Position numbers and translations under genes: made by a program. Source: SVMC01 sp045601345 (GTDB lineage Bacteria; Bacillota; Clostridia; Oscillospirales; Oscillospiraceae). Taken from it: a stretch of DNA of 64,000 nucleotides. Below the pieces are notes generated by a model. That model saw only the letters and a program-made list of their open reading frames with translations. It was not told the DNA's origin and made no database searches. The stretch spans positions 1 to 64,000 of the forward strand of contig JAZRZL010000085.1 in NCBI GenBank assembly GCA_045601345.1. Direction: 5' to 3'. Shown here one piece after another: positions 50,775-59,643 of the stretch; positions within the stretch are counted from its first letter, which is position 1, and the number at the start of each line of letters is the position of its first letter.

Positions 50775-50905
50775 CGCTGAGTACAGATGTTTGTCTGTAA
50801 CGGGAGAACCAATCTATTGGGGTGCATCGGCCTCTCGGAAGGTGGCTGAGGAGAACTTCCTCTCTCTAACCCGACAGCTAATCCCGTAAGCTTCAGGAAG
50901 GTTCA
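50775..50905 (+). ncRNA. c-di-AMP (ydaO/yuaA) riboswitch
   Basis: The leader has the class hallmarks: CGGGAGAACCAAT followed by GGGGTG (50801-50824), CTTCCTCTC near 50860, and the highly conserved TAACCCGACAGCTAA (50877-50891) then CCCGTAAGC. ydaO/yuaA RNAs bind c-di-AMP and usually turn off genes for osmolyte and potassium transport. A terminator lies beyond it and a symporter gene follows. Confidence 0.88.
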
Positions 50906-50961
50906 TAATATCCTCTGCTCGCAGTATAGGTCTGCCTATCTTCTGCGGGATATTTGCCTTC

Positions 50962-50994
50962 CGTCCGCCAGAAACCTGGGGGGCGCGTTTTTTT
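50962..50994 (+). terminator. Expression-platform terminator of the c-di-AMP riboswitch
   Basis: A stem of about 10 bp with one G-G mismatch (CCAG/CTGG core, 50962-50971 with 50975-50986) followed by CGTTTTTTT. It ends 40 bases before the symporter ATG. An alternative hairpin (about 50907-50954, AATATCC arms) could be the antiterminator. Confidence 0.75.
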
Positions 50995-51033
50995 ATTCCC
51001 AAATGACAAAATTTTTATTTTCAGGAGGTTATT

Positions 51034-52452
51034 ATGAGCGAAATCACAACACTGGACATTGTCATTATCATCGCGTATCTGCTGGCGATGCTGGCCGTAG
51101 GTCTGCTCTGCGTGCGCCGCGTCAAAAACCGTGAGGACTTCTATGCAGCAGATCACTCCATCAGCACCGGTGTCATGCTGGCTACCGTTTGCGCCACCAT
51201 CATCGGCGGCAGCTCCATGATGGGCAGAGCCGGTCTGGGCTACACCAACGGCATTGAATGCCTGATGACCGCGCTGCCGTACATGATCGGTATGTTCCTT
51301 TTCTCTGCCTACGCGGGGAAAATCTACGATGTGGGCGAACGCAACAACATCAACTCCATTCCCGCCCTCTTTGAACTGCGCTTCGGCAAGAGCGCCAAGG
51401 TGGTCATTGCCATTATGATCGCCTTCGCCATGATGGGCACAGTCGCCTCTCAGGTCACGGCTACCGCCACCATTATCAAGCTTCTGGGCGGACGGATCGG
51501 CATCTCCTATGAGTTGGGTGCCATCATTGCCACCCTGATTTTCATTATCTATACCGGTGCCTCCGGCCTGTTCGGCGTGGTGTATACGGATGTGCTGCAA
51601 TTTTTCATGCTGGTGCTGTTCGTTTACATTATGGTGCCGATCTCCAGCCTTACCAGTCTGGGCGGCCTGAAAAGCTTCGTTTCCAACATTGATACGCAGT
51701 ACCTTGTCCCCCATGTGGACGGGCGGCTTTTGGGCGATATCGTCAGCTATCTGGTTATCACCATGGCGGGCGCGGAAATGTGGCAGCGCGCCTTTGCCGC
51801 CAAGAGCAGAAAGAGTGCCAAGCGGGGTATGTTCTTCGGCACGGCGGTGTATGCGGTGTGCGTAAGCATGATCCTTGTCATGGCGCTGGCAGCACAGCAG
51901 TTGCTTCCCAATGTGAAGGAGCTTTACGGCAGCACCGATGCCGTTATTCCGGCACTGGCCGTCACCACTCTCCCCGCCGGTCTCACCGGCCTTGCGCTGG
52001 CGGGTATCCTCTCGGTCATGATGAGCACGGCAGACAGCTACCTACTGGTATCCATGCAGACCGTGGTAGATGACATCGGCAAGACCATCAATCCCAACAT
52101 GAGTGAGAAAAAGGAGCTGTTCCTGTCCAGACTCATGAGCGTGGTGCTGGCAGGCAGCGCATTGGTCATCGCCCTCTATGTCAAGAGCGCCTACACCATC
52201 CTGACCACCATCTACAATTTCTATGCAGCCGCCGCAGGTATTCCCGCACTGGCTGCCCTCTATTGGAAGAAGGCCACGAAGCAGGGCATTCTGGCAGCCC
52301 TGATCGGCGGCTTCGCAGTCTGCGCCATATGGAAAATCGCAGGCTCCCCCTTCGGCATCGGCGGCACCCTCCCCGGCGCAGCCGTCTGCACCCTCCTCCT
52401 CGTCACCGTCAGCCTCGCCACCTACAAAAAATCCCCCTCTAAAATGGCATAA
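51034..52452 (+). CDS. Sodium:solute symporter (SSS family)
   Basis: A 472-residue membrane protein of about 13 TM helices. The N-terminus (DIVIIIAYLLAM) and the early GGSSMMGRAGLGY segment (about 55-67) match the SSS family; a mid-chain TGASGLFGVVYTDVLQ segment and STADSYLL near residue 332 support this. It imports a small solute using Na+. The c-di-AMP riboswitch ahead suggests an osmolyte such as proline or betaine, but the substrate cannot be read from sequence. AGGAGG precedes the ATG. Confidence 0.88.
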   Translation: MSEITTLDIVIIIAYLLAMLAVGLLCVRRVKNREDFYAADHSISTGVMLATVCATIIGGSSMMGRAGLGYTNGIECLMTALPYMIGMFLFSAYAGKIYDVGERNNINSIPALFELRFGKSAKVVIAIMIAFAMMGTVASQVTATATIIKLLGGRIGISYELGAIIATLIFIIYTGASGLFGVVYTDVLQFFMLVLFVYIMVPISSLTSLGGLKSFVSNIDTQYLVPHVDGRLLGDIVSYLVITMAGAEMWQRAFAAKSRKSAKRGMFFGTAVYAVCVSMILVMALAAQQLLPNVKELYGSTDAVIPALAVTTLPAGLTGLALAGILSVMMSTADSYLLVSMQTVVDDIGKTINPNMSEKKELFLSRLMSVVLAGSALVIALYVKSAYTILTTIYNFYAAAAGIPALAALYWKKATKQGILAALIGGFAVCAIWKIAGSPFGIGGTLPGAAVCTLLLVTVSLATYKKSPSKMA

Positions 52453-52510
52453 CCACACTCTATAACACAGAGGCTGTCCCGGTTTTTTGGGACAGCCTTC
52501 TTAACTGAAT

Positions 52511-52795
52511 GTGACAGAAAAACCGTCCCCAATGGTGTTAAGTTAGCAACTGTGAAAACTTTCGTTTTGATAACATTGTTCCATAGAGGCCAAGGCTTCC
52601 CCTTTGGGGAAGCTGGCGAGCGAAGCGAGACTGATGAGGTTATTGGATGCACTGCTAAAACAGAAAATCTTCCTAACATAGAAAGTGCTCCGTCTTAGGA
52701 AGCCAACCTCATCCGCCGCCTGCGGGCGGCACCTTCCCCAGTGGGGAAGGCAAGGGCTGTTAACTTAACGCCATTGAAAACCATCCTCTTGTCAC
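52511..52795. mobile_element. Nested palindromic (MITE-like) element
   Basis: Outer arms of about 36 bp (52511-52546 with 52760-52795) carry GTGACA at the tips and AATGGYGTTAAGTTA inside. They enclose a second element (about 52588-52757) with imperfect ~50-bp arms, CTTCCCC..GGGGAAG hairpins at both ends, CTGATGAGG/CCTCATC joints and a small CTTCCTAA stem (52669-52702). No frame is plausible. The second element resembles repeats common in Ruminococcaceae. Beyond it, 52796-52997 shows only a short AT-rich leader. Confidence 0.75.
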
Positions 52796-52997
52796 ACTGC
52801 CATTCGGAGAAAGACAAGATATTACAATTTACAATATGTGAAAATCAAATATTATCTTGCATTTTTTGTTGGATGGCGATATATTATAGAAGTTCCCATC
52901 TCAGAAGCGCTTTCTGTCACATCCGCACGGGGAATTCCCGGAGGATGCCCTGCGATGCACTTCTGACAAAAAGAAAAAAGAAAGAAGAGTGTAATTT

Positions 52998-54401
52998 ATG
53001 TCCGCAATCTATGATTTCCTTCTCTACCTGACCGGATGGCCTCTGGCGTTGGTTCTGTTCGTCGGCGGCATCTACTTTACCGTCCGCACCAAGTTCCCGC
53101 AGGTTCGCCTGTTTGGTGAATCCATCCGCGTTGTCTCCGAAAAGCCTGAGCAGGAAGGCTCTATCTCCTCCTTCGGCGCTCTGATGATCTCCACTGCCTC
53201 CCGCGTTGGTACCGGCAACATTGTCGGTGTCTCCACTGCACTTTGCGTCGGCGGCCCCGGTGCCGTGTTCTGGATGTGGGTCACCGCATTCCTCGGCGGC
53301 GCTTCCGCTTTCGTTGAATCCACCCTCGCTCAGATTTATAAGAAGAAAGACCCCGAGGGCGGCAGCTATGGCGGCCCGGCTTACTATATTGAGGCTGCTC
53401 TGCACAGCCGTGTGCTTGCCATCGTTTTCGCAATTGCCCTGATCTTCACCTACGGTGTCGGCTACAATATGCTGGCCTCCTACAATCTCCAGTCCTCCTT
53501 CTCCGGCTTTGGCTTCTATACGGCCAATCCTGCCCTTGTCCCCATCATCATCGGTGCCGTCGTTGCCCTGCTGACCCTCTACTGTCTGCTCGGCGGCGGC
53601 AAGCGCATCGCCAAGATCACTGGCGTTCTGGTTCCCATCATGGGTGTGCTCTATGTCCTGCTGTCCCTCATTTGCCTCGTGCTCAACATTGGCAACATCG
53701 GCAGTATGTTCAAGATGATCTTCGCCGATGCCTTCAACTTCAAGGCCATCTTCGGCGGCTTCCTCGGCTCCTGTATGATGCTCGGCTTCAAGCGCGGCCT
53801 GTACTCCAACGAAGCCGGTATCGGCTCTGCTCCCAATGCTGCTGCGGCTGCTGATGTCTCCCATCCCGCCAAGCAGGGTCTTGTGCAGATGCTCTCCGTG
53901 TTCATCGACACCCTGCTGCTGTGCACCGCCACCGCATTCATGTGCCTGTGCTCCGGTGTTGCTCCCGCAGAAGACCTCGCCGGTGCTCCCTATGTGCAGG
54001 CAGCCCTCTCCTCCACCTTCGGCAAGGTCGGCCCCATCTTCATCGCCGTGGCCATGTTCCTGTTCGCCTTCACCACACTGCTCGGCAACTTCTACTACAT
54101 TGAGAACTGCTTCGCCTACATCCTGAAGAAGACCCCCTCCAAGCTGTTCATGAACATCGTCCGTGTGGTCGGCGCTGTGCTGATCTTCCTCGGCGCTATC
54201 GTGTCCTTCGGCTTCGCATGGGATATGGCGGATATCTGCCAGTGCATCCTCGCGTTCATCAACATCCCCGTTTGTATCGTCCTCGGCGGCGTTGCTTACC
54301 GCGCCCTTGATGACTATGTGGCACAGAAGCAGGAAGGCAGGAATCCCTCCTTCAAGGCAAAGAATGTCGGTGTCAAAGTCAAAACCGATTTCTGGAACTA
54401 A
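52998..54401 (+). CDS. Alanine/glycine:cation symporter (AGCS family)
   Basis: A 467-residue AGCS (AlsT/DagA-like) protein. The signature GTGNIVGV (about 72-79), WMW, GGPAYY (about 127-132) and EAGIGSAPNAAAAA (about 273-286) are diagnostic. It imports alanine or glycine with Na+ or H+. A weak AAAGAAGAG site precedes ATG 52998. It follows the SSS gene with the nested repeat between them; no riboswitch was seen before it. Confidence 0.94.
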   Translation: MSAIYDFLLYLTGWPLALVLFVGGIYFTVRTKFPQVRLFGESIRVVSEKPEQEGSISSFGALMISTASRVGTGNIVGVSTALCVGGPGAVFWMWVTAFLGGASAFVESTLAQIYKKKDPEGGSYGGPAYYIEAALHSRVLAIVFAIALIFTYGVGYNMLASYNLQSSFSGFGFYTANPALVPIIIGAVVALLTLYCLLGGGKRIAKITGVLVPIMGVLYVLLSLICLVLNIGNIGSMFKMIFADAFNFKAIFGGFLGSCMMLGFKRGLYSNEAGIGSAPNAAAAADVSHPAKQGLVQMLSVFIDTLLLCTATAFMCLCSGVAPAEDLAGAPYVQAALSSTFGKVGPIFIAVAMFLFAFTTLLGNFYYIENCFAYILKKTPSKLFMNIVRVVGAVLIFLGAIVSFGFAWDMADICQCILAFINIPVCIVLGGVAYRALDDYVAQKQEGRNPSFKAKNVGVKVKTDFWN

Positions 54402-54420
54402 GCAAGAATACCAACCCCAT

Positions 54421-54467
54421 ACAGGACGGCAGTTCAGCGCACTATACGCATAGAACTGCCGCCCTGT
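54421..54467. terminator. Hairpin after the AGCS gene
   Basis: A 15-bp inverted repeat with one mismatch (54421-54435 with 54453-54467), 19 bases after the stop codon. Little T-tract follows. Confidence 0.6.
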
Positions 54468-54516
54468 GTTGCTGCACTCCGGCCTTTTGGGGTCAGAGCA
54501 CAGGAAAATATTGGAC

Positions 54517-54620
54517 AGCTCTAAAAAATTCATCACAAGCGCAATAAAAAACCTCGAGAATACTGGCTGTATTCCCGAGATTTTTTTGTACAGATTCGAC
54601 TGTGATGAATTTTTAGAGGT
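54517..54620. repeat. Inverted-repeat element carrying a bidirectional terminator
   Basis: Outer arms 54517-54537 and 54601-54620 (CTCTAAAAATTCATCACA type) differ by one indel and one substitution. Between them a stem 54553-54563/54569-54579 is flanked by TTTTTTT on one strand and by a T-rich run on the other, a good two-way terminator between the convergent symporter and kinase genes. A partial relative is at 28523-28543. Confidence 0.65.
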
Positions 54621-54650
54621 GACCTTTTGCAATTTGAGAGGGTATTGCGT

Positions 54651-57383
54651 TCACTCGTCGTCTTCGATATCTCTGCCCTTCTCTGCGGCAGTGACGGTGA
54701 TGACGTGGCTGCTGACGAGCATATTATCAAAATACAGCTCAACCTGATAGCTGCCCTCCTTAATGGGGGCTTTGGTGGAGGTCATATAGCAGCCATTCTT
54801 CCAAAGCTCTACCCATGGGCAGGTGGTTGTTAAGTACTTGCCAACCTTACCGTTCGAATCGCGGAAGACGATCGTAACAGCGGTTTCATCCTTATCTCTG
54901 GTCTTATACTTCTCTGGTGCTTCCAGAATAACTGCAATACCGGCATCGGCAATATACGTATCGCTGGTCTCACCGAGATCAGAAATTTTCCAATTGGTCT
55001 TCTCTGGCAGGGGGTAGAGCGTCAGCTTGCTGTCCTCTGCGGCAAAATCATGTGCTGCAAAAGTACCCGCCTCTGGGGTTGTCACGGTCAGGGTATTGGC
55101 ACCGATAACAGAATCGCCACTGGCCGGCACCAAAGTTACCTCCAGCTCTGCGTTGGCAGGCAGACCGCTGAGCAGCACAGACTGTTCCTCTGGCGCTTCA
55201 ATACTGCCGCTCTGTTCGGAATCGCCGCTGACCTTGTAGTTGACTACCCAGCCGTTCTCCAGCTCCGGCTCGCTGCTGGTCCAGGTAACCAGAACACTGC
55301 CTGCATCCTGCGGCTCTGCCTCCAGAGATGTCAGTACAATAGCGTTGGCGGGCAGAGAGGCAAATAGCGGTGTCTTCATTCCCTCCGCATTCACAGTAAA
55401 GGTATACGCCGTATTCATATCTACGCCTGAGAAGGTTGCGACACATTCGGTAACCTCAATTGTCTTATCGTATTCACCGCCGGCACACTGTACTGTCCAG
55501 CTCTTCGGCTCATCCTTCAAATTTTCCCAAGTAACAGTGAGCGAATTCTCCGTGGCGAAGGATACCCGGAGATTGGTTGCTTCCACATCGGCAATCATTT
55601 TCAGCTGGCACTGCGTTTCGCCGCTGAGATAAATTGACTCCGTAGGCTGCAATGCAAAGGTATAAGTGTCATGGAGCTGCAAATTGGGAATCTGAACGGT
55701 ATGCCCGGAGAATTTGACAGAGCCGGAATCACTGCCATCGGAGGTATAGGAAATCGTCCATTCCTCCGGCTCAGGGCCAGAGACTACCATATTAAGCTCC
55801 GCAGTGGTACGAACGTTGCCGGACAATGCCGTGAATGAAACGATCTGGGTCAGCGCTTCTGTGGCGGCACTGACATAGGTGCTACCCTGAAGCTTATGGA
55901 GCTTACCGGGATAGAAGCGGATCGTATACTGTGTGCCGGGTGTCAGGTCGGTAAAGCAAACCAAACCCTTTCCTGCAATACTGGGGAAGGTGTTGCCGTA
56001 GGCATCTGTACACTGCCATGTCATCTCAGGATCGGGCGTACTGAGGGAGTAGGTCACTGTGATTGTGTCTGCTGTGCGGCTGGAAACGGTCAGGTCGTTC
56101 ATGGTGACCAAATACCAGTTGGCGTAGAAATAAACAGCGGCTGAGGCAATAAAGCCCAGTACCAGCACGACAAGCAGGATGGGCAGCCAAATCTTTTTTC
56201 GTTTTCCGGTCTTTTCCGGCGCTTTAACAGCGGCCTCATTTGGCTCAAGATCGGGTGCGGCGGGGGAAGGCTCCTGTGGCTCGGTCAGCACATCACTGAC
56301 CGAAGCAAGAAGCTCGTCTATATTCTCATCATCCTTGGGGCTATCTTCTCTGGGTGCTTCCTCTGTGGGTTCTTCTGTGGGTTCTTCTGTTGCTTCAGCG
56401 GGGGCTTCATCATTAGCCGATTCCTCAGCGGGAGGTTCCTCCTCCAGTGGCAGAGGTGGAACCAGAATATGGTCATGCACCTCATTGCGCTGCATATAGA
56501 GAGTCAACGCCTGCTTAAACTCTGCGGGAGTTGCATAGCGTCTGTCAGCATCGGGATTGCAGGCTTTGGCAATAATTTCCGCCAGCTCATAGTCTGCATA
56601 TTGCGGTGCAGGCAAGGTCTCTGTTTTCAGCTTTTCTCTGCGTTCATCGGCGGTAATATGCGCCTGATCGTCAAAAGGCAAATGGTTACCGTTAAATATA
56701 TAGTAAAGCGTCAGACCCAAAGCATAGATATCGCCTGTCTCATTGGGCTGCCCCAGCAGCTCAAACAGCTCCGGCGCAGAATAATCATTGAGATAGTGAT
56801 CCGGCACCGAGCAATAGCGCAGATCCTCCAGCGACATCAGCCCCAAATCACCTAACCGAAAGCTTCCCTTGCTGTCGATAAAGATATTTTCCGGCTTGAG
56901 ATTTTGATAGGTATAACCCGCTTCACGCAATGCACTGAGACTGTCGCACAGATCAATGCCGCAGTTCAGCGCCTGAAGTTGGGTGATGGCCTTATCCTGA
57001 AGGAAGCTCTGCAAGGACTTCATGCGGGACATCAGCAGGTAGACATCAAAGCCCACGCCCTCCTTGGGCTGAATCTGATGGCCTAAAACGCCGGTCAATA
57101 CACCTTTGGCAGAGAGTTCCTGCAAAATCTCTGCCTCCTGCGAAAGTTCCTCGGCAATGGCCTTATAATATTCGTTGGCGCTGTCCTCATTGGCAACTGC
57201 GCCGGTGAGAATAAGTGCCTCCGCTTTGGTTTCAGATTCGGGGATAGAGATATGCTTGAGCACAAACTGCTCCTCCGTCTCGCTGCGGGTGAGGTAGAAG
57301 CATTGGGTTCTGCCGCGATCGCTGAAGCACTCGCCAATGCTAAGACCCTCTGTCAGCGGGGAAATTGGTTTCATCTCAGACAT
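54651..57383 (-). CDS. Kinase-like receptor with degenerate catalytic loop and fibronectin-like repeats
   Basis: A 910-residue protein. Residues about 10-300 form a Ser/Thr kinase fold: Lys43 in FVLKH, LKPEN (162-166), DLG (179-181), APE (203-205) and GDIYALG (about 217-223). The HRD motif reads YQN (159-161), so the catalytic Asp is Asn, and no GxGxxG loop is seen. An acidic Pro/Glu/Thr-rich linker (about 310-375) leads to one TM helix (about 399-421). The outside ~480 residues hold about five Fn3/Ig-like repeats. This is probably a pseudokinase scaffold or sensor. AGGGAGG precedes the ATG. Confidence 0.85.
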   Translation of the reverse strand: MSEMKPISPLTEGLSIGECFSDRGRTQCFYLTRSETEEQFVLKHISIPESETKAEALILTGAVANEDSANEYYKAIAEELSQEAEILQELSAKGVLTGVLGHQIQPKEGVGFDVYLLMSRMKSLQSFLQDKAITQLQALNCGIDLCDSLSALREAGYTYQNLKPENIFIDSKGSFRLGDLGLMSLEDLRYCSVPDHYLNDYSAPELFELLGQPNETGDIYALGLTLYYIFNGNHLPFDDQAHITADERREKLKTETLPAPQYADYELAEIIAKACNPDADRRYATPAEFKQALTLYMQRNEVHDHILVPPLPLEEEPPAEESANDEAPAEATEEPTEEPTEEAPREDSPKDDENIDELLASVSDVLTEPQEPSPAAPDLEPNEAAVKAPEKTGKRKKIWLPILLVVLVLGFIASAAVYFYANWYLVTMNDLTVSSRTADTITVTYSLSTPDPEMTWQCTDAYGNTFPSIAGKGLVCFTDLTPGTQYTIRFYPGKLHKLQGSTYVSAATEALTQIVSFTALSGNVRTTAELNMVVSGPEPEEWTISYTSDGSDSGSVKFSGHTVQIPNLQLHDTYTFALQPTESIYLSGETQCQLKMIADVEATNLRVSFATENSLTVTWENLKDEPKSWTVQCAGGEYDKTIEVTECVATFSGVDMNTAYTFTVNAEGMKTPLFASLPANAIVLTSLEAEPQDAGSVLVTWTSSEPELENGWVVNYKVSGDSEQSGSIEAPEEQSVLLSGLPANAELEVTLVPASGDSVIGANTLTVTTPEAGTFAAHDFAAEDSKLTLYPLPEKTNWKISDLGETSDTYIADAGIAVILEAPEKYKTRDKDETAVTIVFRDSNGKVGKYLTTTCPWVELWKNGCYMTSTKAPIKEGSYQVELYFDNMLVSSHVITVTAAEKGRDIEDDE

Positions 57384-57515
57384 TTCATCGCCTCCCTGGG
57401 ATGGTACGGATGGAAAAACGCATCCAGTTCATGTCAATGCCGTACACCTTCAGCATTCGATAACTCCTCTATCTTATATAATATGATAAATTTCAGAAAA
57501 AAGCAACAATATTTA

Positions 57516-57544
57516 TTGTGTTACCATTGCAAAGATGATATACT
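57516..57544 (+). promoter_or_regulatory. Promoter of the zinc-ribbon/Ig-like gene
   Basis: TTGTGT (57516-57521), 17-base spacer, TATACT (57539-57544), in the divergent interval between this gene and the kinase-like gene. Confidence 0.6.
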
Positions 57545-57583
57545 ATCTTTGTATAAATCATGCTGATGCCCAAGGAGTTTATC

Positions 57584-58162
57584 ATGGATAACCTGATTGT
57601 ATGTGAATTCTGCGGAACGACCTATGATCCGCGCAATGGCTACTGTCCCATCTGTCAGGGGCAACCCACGGGAATGAACAACTATATGGGGGATCATTTT
57701 GATTATGATGAGCGCCCTCTGGAGGAGGAAGCTCGACCCAAACGTAAGCGAATTGCTGGGAAAATTGCTGCACTGGTTGTACTGACTGTGCTGCTGGTTA
57801 GCTTTACGGGCTATATTCTGTATTCCTTTGAGCTGCTGCCCTTTCTGAAGGCAGAAACACCTGTTACGGAAAATGAACGCATTCCTTGCACGTCGCTTGC
57901 CATTGATGCCGCTGAGCTGAGCCTGACAGAGCAGGGACAGAGTGTGCAGCTGCATACCTCCGTCCTTCCCGCAGATACCACCGATCGGATCATCTTCTCT
58001 TCCAACCAGCCTACCATCATCTCTGTCACCCAGGAGGGGATTGTCACCGCCAAGGGCGAGGGCAGCGGTTGTATCACCGTCCTGTGCGGTGAATATATAG
58101 CTTACTGCAACGTCACCTGTAGTTTTTCCAAGCCCGCGCCTGAGGTAAAGCCGGAATCCTAA
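57584..58162 (+). CDS. Zinc-ribbon / TM / Ig-like (Big_2) protein
   Basis: A 192-residue protein. ATG 57584 (AAGGAG upstream) is preferred over 57560. An N-terminal zinc ribbon (CxxC...CxxC, about 6-25) sits in the cytoplasm, then a basic stop and a TM helix (about 60-85), then an extracellular Ig-like Big_2 domain (about 105-180, ending in the STGIVTAKGEG-like TQEGIVTAKGEG). Divergent from the kinase-like receptor, which also has outside Ig/Fn3 repeats, so the two may work together. Confidence 0.8.
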   Translation: MDNLIVCEFCGTTYDPRNGYCPICQGQPTGMNNYMGDHFDYDERPLEEEARPKRKRIAGKIAALVVLTVLLVSFTGYILYSFELLPFLKAETPVTENERIPCTSLAIDAAELSLTEQGQSVQLHTSVLPADTTDRIIFSSNQPTIISVTQEGIVTAKGEGSGCITVLCGEYIAYCNVTCSFSKPAPEVKPES

Positions 58163-58193
58163 ACCTGATCCTCAGTACCAATGGAATAAGCTG

Positions 58194-58228
58194 AAACCGG
58201 CTGTCTGCAACATGGACAGTCGGTTTTT
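58194..58228 (+). terminator. Intrinsic terminator
   Basis: An AAACCG-x-CTGTC stem (58194-58206) pairs with GGACAGTCGGTTT and is followed by Ts, 31 bases after the stop of the zinc-ribbon/Ig gene. Confidence 0.8.
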
Positions 58229-58292
58229 GCACACTGGAAAAGGAGCCGCATCTCAACAAGAGAGGCGACTCCCAAACGATAAAAAGGAGCAC

Positions 58293-58682
58293 TTATTGGT
58301 GTACATCCATTCCAGGTACGTCATCATCATTGGGGTCAGATGCCAGAGTTTCGTGGAAATAAACACGCTTCCGTTCTCGCTGCGTTTCGATCATATTGGA
58401 AAGCAGTTCCTTGACCTCCTTGGCATTTTTTACATTCTCCAGCGTAAATTCCTTTCTGGAGGCATCGGAGCTACAGCAATGGATGGAACCAACGCCATCT
58501 ATGCGCTGGCGGAGCGTCTGCCGCAAGGTAACATCCAGAATGCGATAGAGCCAAATTTCATCTTCTACTCTGGTAAATACACCGCTGCGAATATAAAGCC
58601 GATCCTCGGTCAGTGCGTAGCGGGTAAAGGAGAGCGGCATTCCAAACAGGCCGCGTTTCTTATCGCTCCAAATCTCTTTCAT
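58293..58682 (-). CDS. PH-domain (bPH2/YdbS-like) protein
   Basis: A 129-residue protein. The ATG at 58682 lies at the right distance (8 bases) from GGGAG; the two in-frame ATGs upstream do not. The core (RYALTEDRLYIRSGVFTRVE, then ILDVTLRQTL) is the bacterial PH-like fold found in YdbS/YdbT. It lacks TM helices. The last residues are acidic. It lies downstream of the HAD gene. Confidence 0.82.
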   Translation of the reverse strand: MKEIWSDKKRGLFGMPLSFTRYALTEDRLYIRSGVFTRVEDEIWLYRILDVTLRQTLRQRIDGVGSIHCCSSDASRKEFTLENVKNAKEVKELLSNMIETQRERKRVYFHETLASDPNDDDVPGMDVHQ

Positions 58683-58788
58683 ATCCATAACTCCCTTCCA
58701 ACATCCGGGCAGCAAATGCCCGGTTTCTGGCTCGATTATATCATGGTATTTTCAATTTGGGAAGCTTTTTCCATCTTTTTTGCGAAGA

Positions 58789-59616
58789 TTAAATATTTAA
58801 TATATTATATATTCCATAGGCCACACCGTCCTCCTCATGGGATAAGGTGAGCGCATCAGCGACATATTGGCACAGGGGCGTTGCATTGGCAACCGCGATA
58901 CCACACCCGGACATACGAAGCAGCTCAGCATCGTTGTCTGCATCTCCAAAGGAGGCCAACTGCGTCGGGGAAAGCTTTAGCTGATGAAGCACCCAAGCAA
59001 CACCGGTATGCTTTCCGGTCTCCTGCTGAGAAAATTCCAGACGCTGAGGAGATGAAGAAGTTATGTAAACCTCTGGAAGCTGCATTTCAAACCTTCTTCG
59101 CAGGCGATCCATTCGTTCGGTCTCCCAGCATATGACATCCACACTATCCAATTCTTTTGCATGATTCAGAAGAAATGCACGAATATCTTCCCTGCACCTT
59201 CGTGTTGCAAAGAGATAAGCCATCGCCTCAGGACTGGCCCCATAGCTCTCTGGAGATGCCATATACTCCCGATCTGCATAAGCAATTCCATCCACAAAGG
59301 CCTCATAGGTGACCCCCGGTTCATCGGAAAGCGCCAAAATTTTCTCCGCCGCCTCCGGGGGAAGTGTGCGGCGCATCAGCACCTGCCCATCGGGGATACG
59401 GCATACCGCCGCTCCATTGGAGGTCACGGCATAACGGATACCGGGAAACGTACGGATTTCCTCCGGGAGTGTGGAAAATGCCCGCCCGCTGGCAACGATT
59501 ACTTCAATGCCCTTTCCAAGCGCATATTCCAAGGCGGCGCGGTTGCCGGAAGACAGCTTCCCATCACGTGTTAGTGTCGTTCTGTCCAAATCCAGTGCAA
59601 TACAGCGGATATCCAT
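58789..59616 (-). CDS. Cof-type HAD hydrolase
   Basis: A 275-residue phosphatase of the haloacid dehalogenase superfamily, subfamily IIB. Motif I DLDRTTLT (about 8-15; the usual DLDGTLL has Arg-Thr here), motif II SGR (about 43-45), motif III Lys and motif IV GDADNDAELL (about 219-228) are present. The ATG at 59616 fits GGAGGG better than the one at 59622. Family substrates are sugar phosphates, FMN or PLP; this one is not determined. Confidence 0.9.
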   Translation of the reverse strand: MDIRCIALDLDRTTLTRDGKLSSGNRAALEYALGKGIEVIVASGRAFSTLPEEIRTFPGIRYAVTSNGAAVCRIPDGQVLMRRTLPPEAAEKILALSDEPGVTYEAFVDGIAYADREYMASPESYGASPEAMAYLFATRRCREDIRAFLLNHAKELDSVDVICWETERMDRLRRRFEMQLPEVYITSSSPQRLEFSQQETGKHTGVAWVLHQLKLSPTQLASFGDADNDAELLRMSGCGIAVANATPLCQYVADALTLSHEEDGVAYGIYNILNI

Positions 59617-59643
59617 AAGCATACACCCTCCCTTTTTGATAAT

